A stretch of DNA of 64,000 nucleotides from Christiangramia sediminis. GTDB lineage: Bacteria > Bacteroidota > Bacteroidia > Flavobacteriales > Flavobacteriaceae. The DNA is taken from NCBI RefSeq assembly GCF_020552705.1, contig NZ_JAJBZG010000002.1, positions 372,001 through 436,000 on the forward strand. The letters run 5' to 3'. Of this stretch, positions 54,507-63,937 are shown in pieces. Made by a program: the position numbers and the translations under genes. A model generated the notes under the pieces. The model made no database searches and had not been told where the DNA came from. It saw nothing but the letters and a program-made list of their open reading frames with translations. Each line of letters opens with the position of its first letter. The stretch's first letter is position 1.

Positions 54507-54686
54507 TTAAACTCTTCCTTTAAGAGCATTGAATACCCAGGAAATAAAGAAAAATCCTATTCCGGTAACCGAGAAACCTATTGCATAATCCCGATACTTT
54601 AAAACCCCTAAAAGCACAAGCGCTGCACCTACAAGAAAGGTCAAAAATGAAGCCCACCCAAAAATGGTATTTTTATTCATTGCCAT
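54507..54686 (-). CDS. Small two-helix membrane protein
   Basis: 59 residues: MAMNKNTIFGWASFLTFLVG, then AALVLLGVLKYRDYAIGFSV, then TGIGFFFISWVFNALKGRV. Two hydrophobic helices (about 8-28 and 36-53) are joined by the charged loop KYRD. The reading frame is intact with a stop at 54507; start may be 54686 or the second Met at 54680. Family unknown, similar in shape to small CAL67264-type membrane proteins of flavobacteria. Upstream of, and likely cotranscribed with, the DinB gene. Confidence 0.7.
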   Translation of the reverse strand: MAMNKNTIFGWASFLTFLVGAALVLLGVLKYRDYAIGFSVTGIGFFFISWVFNALKGRV

Positions 54687-54870
54687 CTATTCTGTTTTAT
54701 ACAAATATCGTCTAATTTTTAATGATTTTTTTAAAGCTTAGAATTGTTGTGTTTTTGTATTTTAGCCAAAAGCCATTTCTGAATTAAATTCTCAAAATTT
54801 CTTCAGAAATCAGATTAATTTCAAATTAATCACATTAAAACAATCGAATTACTGTAAAAAGTTCAAAATA

Positions 54871-56499
54871 ATGGATATCAACTTCAACAAAAATGAAGAT
54901 CATAATAAGCTCTTAGTTTCTTCCTTGAGACAAAGGCTTGCTAAAGTAAAATTAGGCGGTGGCGAAAAGAGGATCAAGAAACATCATTCTAAAGGAAAAA
55001 TGACCGCAAGGGAGCGAATTGATTTTCTCCTGGACGATCATGAAAAATCTATTGAAATTGCTGCCTTCGCGGGAGAAGGAATGTACGAAGAGCATGGTGG
55101 ATGTCCAAGCGGTGGTGTTGTGGTTAAAATTGGTCATGTATCAGGTAAGCAATGTATCGTGGTGGCTAATGACGCCACGGTTAAGGCAGGAGCATGGTTT
55201 CCTATTACCGGAAAAAAGAATCTTCGTGCTCAGGAAATAGCAATAGAGAACAGATTGCCAATAATTTACCTGGTAGATAGTGCCGGAGTTTACCTACCAA
55301 TGCAGGATGAAATATTTCCAGATAAAGAACACTTTGGAAGAATATTTCGCAACAACGCTGTAATGAGCAGTATGGGAATAACCCAGATTGCTGCGGTAAT
55401 GGGGAGTTGTGTTGCCGGAGGTGCTTACCTGCCCATTATGAGTGATGAAGCGCTCATCGTTGAAAAAACTGGTTCAATATTTTTAGCAGGAAGTTACCTC
55501 GTAAAAGCTGCAATTGGTGAGTCTATAGATAATGAAACTCTAGGTGGAGCAACCACTCATTCGGAAATTAGCGGAGTTACCGACTATAAAGCGAAAGATG
55601 ATAAGGATGCGCTAACGAAGATCCAGAATATCATGGACAAGATCGGTGATTTTGATAAAGCCGGGTATAGTCATAAAAAACCCGCACTACCCAAAGAGAA
55701 GCCTGAAGAGATCTATGGAATACTTCCTAAGAAAAGAAGTGACCAGTATGACATGCACAAGATCATTGATAGGCTTGTAGATAATTCAGAATTTGAAGAA
55801 TATAAAGAAGGATATGGTCAAACCATTATTACCGGTTATGCCAGAATTGATGGCTGGGCTGTTGGTATTGTAGCCAATCAGCGTAAGATAGTAAAGACCA
55901 AAAAAGGTGAAATGCAGTTTGGGGGTGTGATCTATTCAGATTCCGCTGACAAGGCTACCCGTTTTATCGCCAATTGTAATCAAAAAAAAATTCCGCTGGT
56001 CTTCCTTCAGGATGTAACCGGATTTATGGTGGGAAGTAAAAGTGAACATGGCGGAATTATTAAGGATGGCGCCAAAATGGTAAATGCCGTAAGTAATTCT
56101 GTAGTGCCAAAATTTACAATTATTATTGGTAATTCATACGGTGCAGGTAATTACGCCATGTGTGGAAAAGCCTATGACCCAAGACTTATCGCCGCCTGGC
56201 CAAGTGCTGAACTTGCCGTAATGGGAGGAACACAAGCCGCGAAGGTGCTGGCTCAGATCGAGACTGCCTCTATGGAGAAAAAGGGAGAAAAAGTTGATGA
56301 GAAAAAAGAAAAAGAAGTTTTTGAAAAGCTGAAAGCTAAGTATGACGAGCAAACTTCTGCATATTATGCCGCTGCCAGGATATGGACAGATGGGATCATA
56401 GATCCATTAGATACCAGAAAATGGATCTCTATGGGAATTGAAGCTGCCAACCATGCTCCTATCCAGAAAGATTTTAATATGGGCGTAATCCAAACCTGA
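54871..56499 (+). CDS. Acyl-CoA carboxylase beta subunit (carboxyltransferase)
   Basis: 542 residues with the two-part carboxyltransferase fold. GGGEKRIKKHHSKGKMTARERIDFLLD is the family start, then GVVVKIGHVSGKQCIVVANDATVKAGAWFP and AAVMGSCVAGGAYLPIMSDEALIVE, and in the C-half GGIIKDGAKMVNAVSNSVVPKFTIIIGNSYGAGNYAMCGKAYDPRLI, the crotonyl/propionyl-CoA biotin-carboxyl pocket. The 542-residue length fits 3-methylcrotonyl- or propionyl-CoA carboxylase; the biotin subunit is not in the window. It may serve leucine or odd-chain breakdown together with branched-chain oxoacid oxidation. The next gene begins three bases later. Confidence 0.9.
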   Translation: MDINFNKNEDHNKLLVSSLRQRLAKVKLGGGEKRIKKHHSKGKMTARERIDFLLDDHEKSIEIAAFAGEGMYEEHGGCPSGGVVVKIGHVSGKQCIVVANDATVKAGAWFPITGKKNLRAQEIAIENRLPIIYLVDSAGVYLPMQDEIFPDKEHFGRIFRNNAVMSSMGITQIAAVMGSCVAGGAYLPIMSDEALIVEKTGSIFLAGSYLVKAAIGESIDNETLGGATTHSEISGVTDYKAKDDKDALTKIQNIMDKIGDFDKAGYSHKKPALPKEKPEEIYGILPKKRSDQYDMHKIIDRLVDNSEFEEYKEGYGQTIITGYARIDGWAVGIVANQRKIVKTKKGEMQFGGVIYSDSADKATRFIANCNQKKIPLVFLQDVTGFMVGSKSEHGGIIKDGAKMVNAVSNSVVPKFTIIIGNSYGAGNYAMCGKAYDPRLIAAWPSAELAVMGGTQAAKVLAQIETASMEKKGEKVDEKKEKEVFEKLKAKYDEQTSAYYAAARIWTDGIIDPLDTRKWISMGIEAANHAPIQKDFNMGVIQT

Positions 56500-56502
56500 T
56501 TT

Positions 56503-57387
56503 ATGCTAAAAACATTTTTTTTAATTATTGCCATAATTACAAGTCTGCAATCCTTCGGACAGGATACAATTACAAAACGAGTAGTAAAGAAGTACATTCC
56601 TCTGGAAGTTTACGAAACCACTTTTGGGAAAACTTCAGATACTACAGAGTTTATGTATAAGGATAATGATACCCTAGTTCGTGTTCCGGTAGATTTCGAT
56701 CCATTCGAAGGAAAGAATTATGTGAAAGTTGAGTATGAACCAAAAGATTCTACTTTTCTAAGCATTTACAAAAATGTGGTTTATAATACTGATAAGTCTA
56801 GCGGTGCAAAAGAACGTATGCGTTACTGGAAAGAAGATGTCAAAATATACTTTGACGAAAGCGTCCCGGCTTCTCACGCTAAAGAATTGATGCAATTTGC
56901 TAAGAAACTATCGGCCGATGTGGATTCACTGACTATTTCTCAAAATTTTCTTCGGGAAAAAGCTAATTATCTGGTTTACTTTCTTAACAGAGAGCACCAA
57001 ACCGACTATGAGCCGAGAATTGGAAATTCTAAGTCTGGATATTATATTAATTGGAATGGAAAACAACAGATCTATGATGGCAAGCTGAAGATCAACACAG
57101 AATTGGTGAAATCAGATAAATACCAGCTAAGTTTACTGAAATTTCATTTTTTCAAATCACTGGGATATTTCAAATCTTCAAAAAAACTTGATTGTAGTAG
57201 TTATCTTTCTGCATGTAATACCCAACGAGAACTCTCTGAAATAGATCTAGAAATTCTTAAGTATCATTATTCATATGGGGTTTGTAAAGGCACCGACCTT
57301 AAGAGTTTCACAGAACTCACTAGTAGCATGAATAAAAAACTTGAAGAAGAACCAAACGCTAAATTATACGTTTTACATAATGAATAA
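56503..57387 (+). CDS. Exported protein resembling a degenerate DUF2927-type metallopeptidase
   Basis: 294 residues with a signal peptide (cleaved around FGQ, residue 20). The N-terminal beta strands (KYIPLEVYETTFGKTSDTTEF) lead into an MRYWKEDVKIYFDESVPASHAKEL block like the DUF2927 peptidase family. Where such enzymes have HExxHxLG, this one reads FHFFKSLG (about residue 213), so the glutamate and the second histidine are missing. The rest, LSEIDLEILKYHYSYGVCKG, keeps the S-x-x-D-x-x-x-L-x-x-x-Y pattern. Probably a pseudo-enzyme; assignment is tentative. Its end overlaps the M1 gene by eight bases. Confidence 0.6.
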   Translation: MLKTFFLIIAIITSLQSFGQDTITKRVVKKYIPLEVYETTFGKTSDTTEFMYKDNDTLVRVPVDFDPFEGKNYVKVEYEPKDSTFLSIYKNVVYNTDKSSGAKERMRYWKEDVKIYFDESVPASHAKELMQFAKKLSADVDSLTISQNFLREKANYLVYFLNREHQTDYEPRIGNSKSGYYINWNGKQQIYDGKLKINTELVKSDKYQLSLLKFHFFKSLGYFKSSKKLDCSSYLSACNTQRELSEIDLEILKYHYSYGVCKGTDLKSFTELTSSMNKKLEEEPNAKLYVLHNE

Positions 57388-59014
57388 ATTATTCACCCTC
57401 CTTTCCCTTTTTACCTGGATGTTATCTGGCGCCCAGATTGTGGGAGATAACCATTCAGATTACACTGAAGCTGATACCCTTAGGGGTTCTCTAAGACCAG
57501 AAAGAACAAATTTTGATGTTCATAAATATCATTTGAAACTTAAAGTTGAACCAGAGAAAAAATTTATTTCTGGATCTAATATTATCAGTTTTAAAGTTGA
57601 AAAAGCTCTACCGGTGATGCAACTGGATCTTTTTAAGAATATGGAGATCGATTCCATTATTCACGAAGGAAGGACCTTAAAATATGAGCGAAAGTACAAT
57701 GCCGTTTTTATTGAATTTGAGAAGGCCTTAAAAAAAGGAACTTTAGACTCCATTCAATTCTATTATCATGGTAACCCTTTGATAGCCGAGAATGCTCCAT
57801 GGGATGGAGGTTTTGTCTGGACTAAAGACAAAGATGGCAATCCATGGATTGGAGTTGCCGTTCAGGGAACCGGAGCTAGTTTGTGGTACCCAAACAAGGA
57901 TCATCAAAGCGATGAGCCGGAAGAAGCCAGGATGAACATTGCCGTTCCCAACGGACTCATGAACGTATCCAACGGGCGATTTATCGGCGAAAAAGATCTA
58001 GGAAATGGTTTTACAGAATGGAGCTGGAAAGTGGTGAACCCGATCAATAATTATAACATTATGATCAATATTGGAAATTACGAACATTTTTCAGACAGGT
58101 ATAAAGATCTGGACCTTGATTACTACGTACTTCCCTACAATCTTGAAAAAGCCAAAGAACATTTTGCCGAAGTAAAGGATATGATGGCCTGCTTTTATGA
58201 AAAAATGGGGCCTTATCCTTTCGAAGAAGATGGTTTTAAACTGGTGGAAACACCTTACCTGGGCATGGAACATCAAAGTGCGGTTGCCTACGGAAATAAG
58301 TACTTAAAAGGATATTTGGGCAATGACCTTTCAGGAACCGGAATTGGTCTAAAATGGGACTTCATCATTATCCATGAATCCGGTCATGAATGGTATGGTA
58401 ACAGTATTACCTCCAAAGATATTGCCGATATGTGGATTCACGAAGGCTTTACCAGTTATACGGAAGCTATTTATACGGAATGCCGCTGGGGAAAAGAAGA
58501 TGCCTTAAAATATCTAAAAGGCATACGGCAAAACATCGCTAATAGCAGTAGTATTATCGGGGATTACGGAGTGAATGCAGAAGGTTCTGGTGATATGTAC
58601 TATAAGGGAGCCAACTTATTGAATATGATCAGAAGTATTTATGATAATGATAAATTATGGTGGAATACCTTAAGAGACTATACAAAAACATTCAAGCACC
58701 AGACCATTACCACTGCTGATACTGAAAAGTTTTTTGATGAAGCAACAGCGGTTGACATTAAACCTGTTTTTGATCAGTATCTAAGACATTCTTCATTACC
58801 TACGCTTCAGCTAAGACAGGCAGATGATCAAATTCAGTATCGCTGGAAGGCTGATGTGGAAAATTTCAGGATGCCTGTAGATGTAATTATCGATGAAGAG
58901 GAAATTAGATTCAATGCAACTTCTGAATGGCAATCTTTCGAGACAGGGGAAGAACTTGACGAGCTAAAGGTAAATGATCTGGAATTCTATATCAATAGTG
59001 AGATCGTAAATTAG
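57380..59014 (+). CDS. M1 family zinc metallopeptidase (short form)
   Basis: 544 residues from MNKLFTLLSLFTWMLSGAQ, a signal peptide; a frame from 57341 sits in the preceding gene. The N-terminal beta domain (about 30-220) is followed by the catalytic domain: GMEHQSAVAYGN in place of GAMEN, the zinc motif HESGHEWYGN (H332, H336) and the third ligand E355 in MWIHEGFTSYTEA. The long C-terminal helical domain of full-length aminopeptidases is absent, as in several exported flavobacterial enzymes. It removes N-terminal residues from peptides in the periplasm or outside. Coupled to the preceding gene by an eight-base overlap. Confidence 0.9.
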   Translation: MNKLFTLLSLFTWMLSGAQIVGDNHSDYTEADTLRGSLRPERTNFDVHKYHLKLKVEPEKKFISGSNIISFKVEKALPVMQLDLFKNMEIDSIIHEGRTLKYERKYNAVFIEFEKALKKGTLDSIQFYYHGNPLIAENAPWDGGFVWTKDKDGNPWIGVAVQGTGASLWYPNKDHQSDEPEEARMNIAVPNGLMNVSNGRFIGEKDLGNGFTEWSWKVVNPINNYNIMINIGNYEHFSDRYKDLDLDYYVLPYNLEKAKEHFAEVKDMMACFYEKMGPYPFEEDGFKLVETPYLGMEHQSAVAYGNKYLKGYLGNDLSGTGIGLKWDFIIIHESGHEWYGNSITSKDIADMWIHEGFTSYTEAIYTECRWGKEDALKYLKGIRQNIANSSSIIGDYGVNAEGSGDMYYKGANLLNMIRSIYDNDKLWWNTLRDYTKTFKHQTITTADTEKFFDEATAVDIKPVFDQYLRHSSLPTLQLRQADDQIQYRWKADVENFRMPVDVIIDEEEIRFNATSEWQSFETGEELDELKVNDLEFYINSEIVN

Positions 59015-59106
59015 AACTGCAGAATTTTAAAGCGTATTCAATTTTCACCCGTATAAAAAATATGTTATTACATTGATTTTTAGTAAATTAATGTAAATTT
59101 TCCATT

Positions 59107-59529
59107 ATGTTAAGTATCAAATCACTTAATAAGTGGGCCAATGCACATACTTATTACTGGCTGGACATATTGAGAGTAGCTCTTGGCGTTTTCTTTTTTA
59201 TTAAAGGGGTCAATTTTATTTCTCAAACTGAAACTCTGGTAGAATTGATCGATCCGCTCAAAGGATTTGGAGGAACCATGTTAGTGGTTCATTACGTGGC
59301 TTCTGCGCATCTTGTAGGTGGAATATTAATTGCATTTGGACTGCTCACCAGATGGGCCCTGATTGTTCAAATTCCAATTCTTATAGGAGCAATTCTAATC
59401 AACTTTGTAGGCGTGATGAATGCCTCCAATTTAATTCTGGCTCTGGTAGTATCTGTATTTACCGTTTTCTTTATTTTCTATGGTTCCGGAAAACATTCCG
59501 CAGACTATATGATGAAAATGGGTTATTAG
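59107..59529 (+). CDS. DoxX family membrane protein
   Basis: 140 residues, four membrane helices: YYWLDILRVALGVFFFIKGV, MLVVHYVASAHLVGGILIAFGL, ALIVQIPILIGAILINF and LALVVSVFTVFFIFYGSG. The pattern matches the DoxX/DoxD-like family of small inner-membrane proteins, in which redox or thiosulfate links have been reported for some members only. Stop lies 17 bases from the convergent M24 gene. Confidence 0.8.
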   Translation: MLSIKSLNKWANAHTYYWLDILRVALGVFFFIKGVNFISQTETLVELIDPLKGFGGTMLVVHYVASAHLVGGILIAFGLLTRWALIVQIPILIGAILINFVGVMNASNLILALVVSVFTVFFIFYGSGKHSADYMMKMGY

Positions 59530-59545
59530 GCCTAACGGACTATTC

Positions 59546-60877
59546 TTAGTTTTCAGCTTTTTCTTCAGGAATTAGCATAAGATCTGTTTGTCTTTGGTTA
59601 ACGTATCTAAAACCATCCTCTCCCCAAAATCCTGCTTCTTCCAGCATGATCCTGACACTTTTATCCCATTGCGGGATTTCAACTTCGGTATTTAATTCTA
59701 TGGCATACACTGTATTTTCAAACAAAGTATAATCCCCGGTTCCGGGAACGCCTGCCTGCTGATCCCACATTCCAATGGTTGGTCCCGCCGAATGCCCGTA
59801 TAAGCCTAGCGGATGGGTATAAATGGAAGCTTTCAATCCCTCTTCTTTCGCTTCTTCCAGACTTCGGCTCAAGATTTCATTACCTGTAAGTCCTGTTTCA
59901 AAATTTGAGGTAAGTATATCCTGAAGTTTATTTCCTTTATTAAAAGCTTGTTGAAGATATTCCGGGGCTTCTGTTTCATCATTTTTCAGCACATAGGCCA
60001 TCTGCTGGCAATCTGTATTTAGCCTAAGATACGTGATCCCAAAATCACAATGCAAGAGATCTCCGGGAAGAATTACACTGCTGCCATTCTCATCTGAAAA
60101 TGCCGTAATATGATCTACCAATTTTTCATTACTTCTTTGAATATCGACTGTAGGATGAAACCAGGTTTCCAGTCCCATTTCTGTAACTTTCTGCCTCATC
60201 CACCACACCACATCATCTGTAGTGGTTACGCCGGGATCAATTACATTTTCACTAAAAGCTTCTGCAATGATATTATGCGTGACCTCCACCAGCGAACTAT
60301 AGATCACCATTTCTCTAAGTGTTCTGGTCTCTATCCACCCAACGGCAAGATCTTCAGCAGATACTATTCTATCCTCATATTGAGCCGGTAAAGTAGCTAT
60401 AAATTCATCATAGTCCGTTTTCACAAGTCCATCTGCAATTCCGAAGTTTTCAGAAATATTCAGACCTATTTTTTCCGGGTTGCGATCTTTTATTATATCT
60501 ACTAAAGCCTTCCATTGATCTGGTTGTTTTTCCTTATCCCAGGCTGATTCTATATTTTCACCAATATTATACCTGGCGATCGCAAATTTTTCTATGGAAT
60601 CCTGAGATTTATTTCTGCTGAAAACCAATATGGTTCTTCGTCTTGCATTTAACCAGGTTGCTGGAAGCATCGTTCTTAGAACCGGGTCTTCATTATATTC
60701 CCTCGAGATCAAGATCCACATATCAATTCCCGTTCTATCCATAAGGTCGGGTAAAATTTCATTAAATCTTTCAGCAAGAATCTGATCTATAATTTTAGCT
60801 CTTTCACGTTCAGCAAGGATCTGACTTTGAACAATTGTGGTAAATAGCATTAAGCCTAATAGAAGTATTTTTTTCAT
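59546..60877 (-). CDS. M24 family metallopeptidase (Xaa-Pro aminopeptidase-like, exported)
   Basis: 443 residues with signal peptide MKKILLLGLMLFTTIVQSQ. The N-terminal creatinase-like domain (about 30-190) precedes the pita-bread domain with metal ligands: LLHCDFGITYLRLNTDCQQ (two Asp), YTHPLGLYGHSAGPT (His), VYAIELNTEV (Glu) and the last Glu in RIMLEEAGFWGEDGF. An exported aminopeptidase P- or prolidase-like enzyme that handles proline-containing peptides at the envelope. Some ligands depart from the usual spacing, so activity is likely but unproved. Confidence 0.85.
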   Translation of the reverse strand: MKKILLLGLMLFTTIVQSQILAERERAKIIDQILAERFNEILPDLMDRTGIDMWILISREYNEDPVLRTMLPATWLNARRRTILVFSRNKSQDSIEKFAIARYNIGENIESAWDKEKQPDQWKALVDIIKDRNPEKIGLNISENFGIADGLVKTDYDEFIATLPAQYEDRIVSAEDLAVGWIETRTLREMVIYSSLVEVTHNIIAEAFSENVIDPGVTTTDDVVWWMRQKVTEMGLETWFHPTVDIQRSNEKLVDHITAFSDENGSSVILPGDLLHCDFGITYLRLNTDCQQMAYVLKNDETEAPEYLQQAFNKGNKLQDILTSNFETGLTGNEILSRSLEEAKEEGLKASIYTHPLGLYGHSAGPTIGMWDQQAGVPGTGDYTLFENTVYAIELNTEVEIPQWDKSVRIMLEEAGFWGEDGFRYVNQRQTDLMLIPEEKAEN

Positions 60878-60920
60878 GAATGGGTATAAATTATTTGAGG
60901 TATTTTAAATAAAGTCTGAA

Positions 60921-61450
60921 TTATTCTAATTCGATCTTATCAATTAAAAGTTGAAATTTCTCATCCTTTTTATTGCCGATCAAAAAACCAATCTCGTCTA
61001 TCTGATCGTGCTAAAAGTTTGGCTGATTCAATTTTCGACCTCTAAATGAAGGATACATTTTTTTTAAGGAATTTTAATCTCCTGCCATTTAGAATTGGTT
61101 GAAAATTCAGTGATAGATGAGTAAAAATATTGATATCGATTCTTTATTCGAAACTGATATTCTTTTCCATCACCCTTAAGTCTGATCGATACAAATGGAT
61201 GCTCTTCAATCTCCATTTTTGGCATATCAAATTTTACAGATACAAATCCGCCATTATTATCTAAGGAGACCATTCCTTCCAATTGAGCATGTTCTTCTTC
61301 AGTCAAGAAAAATTTTCCATCAGATTCGCCTCCCATTACCCGGTCTTCTACTAAATACCAGTTAGAGATGTCTTTACCTACCTGAAAATCAAAAATCGTC
61401 TTCAAATTAAAAATAATTAACAGTGAAATGGGAAGTAGAAGGTATCTCAT
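60921..61450 (-). pseudogene. CIA30-family gene, broken by frameshift and in-frame stop
   Basis: The intact part codes for 128 residues (61450-61064): a signal-like N-terminus then DFQVGKDISNWYLVEDRVMGGESDGKF and SIRLKGDGKEYQFRIKNR, as in the CIA30 (complex I intermediate-associated protein 30) family. It stops at a run of eight A on the coding strand. Adding one base there restores MYPSFRGRKLNQPNF, followed by an in-frame TAG (61011-61013) and then HDQIDEIGFLIGNKK and FQLLIDKIELE, stop at 60921. The restored C-terminus has the family's FRGR and IGFLIG blocks, giving about 176 residues. Two separate lesions indicate a decayed gene rather than one read error. It sits 11 bases after menE. Confidence 0.8.
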
Positions 61451-61461
61451 TATGGAAGGAA

Positions 61462-62559
61462 CTAGGATACTTTACTCTTTAAGGTGTTTTCGCGATGAAT
61501 TTTCCCATTAGGAGTTTCTTCGAATTTTTCAACAAGGTATATTTTCTTTGGCATTTCATATTTATCCAAAGATTTTAAACTTCTGATAGTACTTTCAAGT
61601 TCAGCCAGGGTTTCTTCAGAAAAATCATCCTCCACAAAAAGAACCAGTTTCTCCCCCAGAGAATCATCTGGCAGTGAAGTAACAAAAAATCTGCGATCCA
61701 GCACCTTATTGATTTTTCTTTCGATCTCTTCCGGATATAATTTAATTCCACCAGAATTGATCACATTATCATATCTGCCTTTCCACAGGAATTTTTTGTA
61801 AGTAACAATTTCAACCACATCGTTGGTTACGATCTCCTCGTCCAGAATATTAGGAGCTTTTATGATCAAGCAGCCTCTTTCATCCTGGGCAATACTCACG
61901 TTTGGAAGTAATTTAAAAGACCGGGCAGACTTCTTCTTTTTGGTTGGGTTTAATCTTCTTGCTGCAATATGGCTGCAGGTTTCCGTCATTCCATAGGTTT
62001 CATAGATCTTTGAATCTACATCTACTAGCATTTTGGCTATTCTGGGAGAAACCACTCCTCCCCCAATGATCATTTTTTTAACCACATGCAAGCGAGCTAT
62101 GGAATTGTCCAGTTGAAAAGGGGTCATTGCCGAAAAATCATACACCTTAAAAACCTGGTCTAAAGGATTAGAAGATGGCAGCACGGTATCAAGATGCCAG
62201 CCTAAAAACATTGCCCTCACCAACATCATTTTACCCGCAATATATTCTGCGGGTAAGCACATTAGTGCCGTAGTATGTGCAGGCAGGCTAAAAAATTTAG
62301 CGGTCGCTAAAGCAGAATTTATCATATGTTGCTTTTGCAGACGTATCTTTTTTGGTGTTCCCGTAGAACCGGAAGTACTAACTTCAATATATGAAGTTGG
62401 TTTTAACCAATCCAATAGAAAACTTCCTATTTGTTGCTCAAAAGGTTCTCCTTCTTTAATATAACTGTAAGCAACCTGCCTAAGTTCCGCATTGGTAAAA
62501 TGCCGTTTATTAAGTCTAAAATCAGGATGGGTTTCAGGTATTTTGTACTTATTTGTCAT
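61462..62559 (-). CDS. menE: O-succinylbenzoate-CoA ligase-like AMP-binding protein
   Basis: 365 residues. P-loop-like STSGSTGTPKKIRLQK (A3), YETYGMTETCSHIAARRL (A5), GRYDNVINSGGIKLYPEEIE (A7/A8) and the C-terminal lysine motif PNGKIHREN. The short length is typical of flavobacterial MenE, which activates o-succinylbenzoate in menaquinone synthesis. The remainder of the men genes are not in the window, so a different acid is possible, though the family pattern fits MenE. It is followed by the broken CIA30 gene, which may have been on the same transcript. Confidence 0.8.
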   Translation of the reverse strand: MTNKYKIPETHPDFRLNKRHFTNAELRQVAYSYIKEGEPFEQQIGSFLLDWLKPTSYIEVSTSGSTGTPKKIRLQKQHMINSALATAKFFSLPAHTTALMCLPAEYIAGKMMLVRAMFLGWHLDTVLPSSNPLDQVFKVYDFSAMTPFQLDNSIARLHVVKKMIIGGGVVSPRIAKMLVDVDSKIYETYGMTETCSHIAARRLNPTKKKKSARSFKLLPNVSIAQDERGCLIIKAPNILDEEIVTNDVVEIVTYKKFLWKGRYDNVINSGGIKLYPEEIERKINKVLDRRFFVTSLPDDSLGEKLVLFVEDDFSEETLAELESTIRSLKSLDKYEMPKKIYLVEKFEETPNGKIHRENTLKSKVS

Positions 62560-62683
62560 ATTTCAAACTAAGTTGATAAATAACTTATTACTGAAAGTTA
62601 ACAAATTGCAATGAAATTCTTAAATATCTTCTGAAACATTTATGAGATAAGGCGATAGTAGAGCTTGTTAAATTGTTGAAAAC

Positions 62684-63424
62684 TTAGAATGTGAATGTAC
62701 TAAGATCTTCATATTCTTCAACATTTTCAGTGTTCAACGTATACTGGTAAAGGGCTTCAGGGCCAATCACGAATAAATGATCCTGCTTAATAATTACATC
62801 AAAACCATCTACGGGAATTCCACCCAACAAATCTGGCATGGCAGGATTCGTGACATCAAAGATTCGCACCACTCCTTCGTCTGTAACCAAAAGATTTTCT
62901 CCGTAAAGTCCCAGTCCAATTGGTCTGTCCATACTAATCGTATTCAGCAATTCCGGGGCCATAGGATTTTCTACATTATAAATCTCCAACTGATTCACAT
63001 TCCCTTCACAATTTGAACTTGTATGCAGCGTCACATAGGCAAAAGAACCGTCAGAAACCACAGGATCACAACTTCTTACATGTTCAACTTCGGCTAATTG
63101 TAGAGGAAATTCAGGGTCTGAAATATCATAAATGTACATTCCCAACCTGCTTCCCACAAAGAGGTTCTCTCCCAGGCTATAAAGGGTTTCTATGTCGAAA
63201 CCGATATATTTTTCGTTTACGAATTCAGGTTTATCCCTGTTGGTAATGTCAAAAATTCTTAAAGATTGATCGTCTACCGTGTAAAGGTAATCACCTGCAA
63301 GGGTAAAACGGGCAAGCGAGCCTCCACTGCCATCTCCTTTCGCATCCCCGTTGGGGCCACCAGCATTTTCAGTACTACAGGAAATCAATGCTCCAAACAA
63401 AAATAATATAAGTAACTTTTTCAT
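62684..63424 (-). CDS. LVIVD-repeat lipoprotein
   Basis: 246 residues, lipobox ALISC (C16), then a Gly-rich linker. Repeats of the LVIVD type follow, about 45 residues apart: LYTVDDQSLRIFDITNRDKPEFV, GMYIYDISDPEFPLQ, QLEIYNVENPMAPELL and VVRIFDVTNPAMPDLL, a pattern of a small beta-propeller displayed at the cell surface or periplasm. Ligand unknown. It follows the other lipoprotein gene by six bases, and both have related sequences. Confidence 0.85.
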   Translation of the reverse strand: MKKLLILFLFGALISCSTENAGGPNGDAKGDGSGGSLARFTLAGDYLYTVDDQSLRIFDITNRDKPEFVNEKYIGFDIETLYSLGENLFVGSRLGMYIYDISDPEFPLQLAEVEHVRSCDPVVSDGSFAYVTLHTSSNCEGNVNQLEIYNVENPMAPELLNTISMDRPIGLGLYGENLLVTDEGVVRIFDVTNPAMPDLLGGIPVDGFDVIIKQDHLFVIGPEALYQYTLNTENVEEYEDLSTFTF

Positions 63425-63430
63425 ATCGTC

Positions 63431-63937
63431 TTAGTTTAGTGATTGATACCCGATGATTATCTGATTCTCATTAAGGTCGAAATCTTCAGCTGGAAAACCA
63501 TCCGGGGAATTGAGCCTAGGAAACACATTCCGTTCCCGATGCAGGATCTCTATGGAAGTGGTATTATATCGCATGGCTACCAGGTCTACTGCATGATGAA
63601 CATAAATGGTATTATTCCTGATGGCAAGGTCTGTGGCTAGCGGAATTTCTATAAATGAAATATTTTTAGGGTTCTTGGGATCTCGGTTATCTAAAACATG
63701 AAAGCCTTTATTAAGTTCATTAATAAAGACCATATCTCCATTTACATAGATTTTTCCAGCTTCCTCAATATCCCGGGGAGCACCAATTGCGATGGTACTC
63801 TCAAAAGTTTCTCTGTCTACCGTAACGGGCTTAAAGGAACTTTCTATGGGATCAACATTCATTGGTTCATCATCAGGATGATACCAACAGGACTGAAATA
63901 CAAGACCTATAGAAAGTAAAAGAAGAAATTTCTTCAT
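63431..63937 (-). CDS. LVIVD-like lipoprotein (paralogue of the downstream gene)
   Basis: 168 residues, lipobox VFQSC (C17). IYVNGDMVFINELNKGFHVLDNRDPKNPKNISF is one LVIVD-type repeat, and another weaker one follows (TIYVHHAVDLVAMRYNTTS). It has fewer repeats than its neighbour six bases downstream and could be a companion lipoprotein of the same surface complex. No family name recognised beyond LVIVD-like. The frame is intact. The 63 bases upstream to the window edge show no clear promoter. Confidence 0.72.
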   Translation of the reverse strand: MKKFLLLLSIGLVFQSCWYHPDDEPMNVDPIESSFKPVTVDRETFESTIAIGAPRDIEEAGKIYVNGDMVFINELNKGFHVLDNRDPKNPKNISFIEIPLATDLAIRNNTIYVHHAVDLVAMRYNTTSIEILHRERNVFPRLNSPDGFPAEDFDLNENQIIIGYQSLN

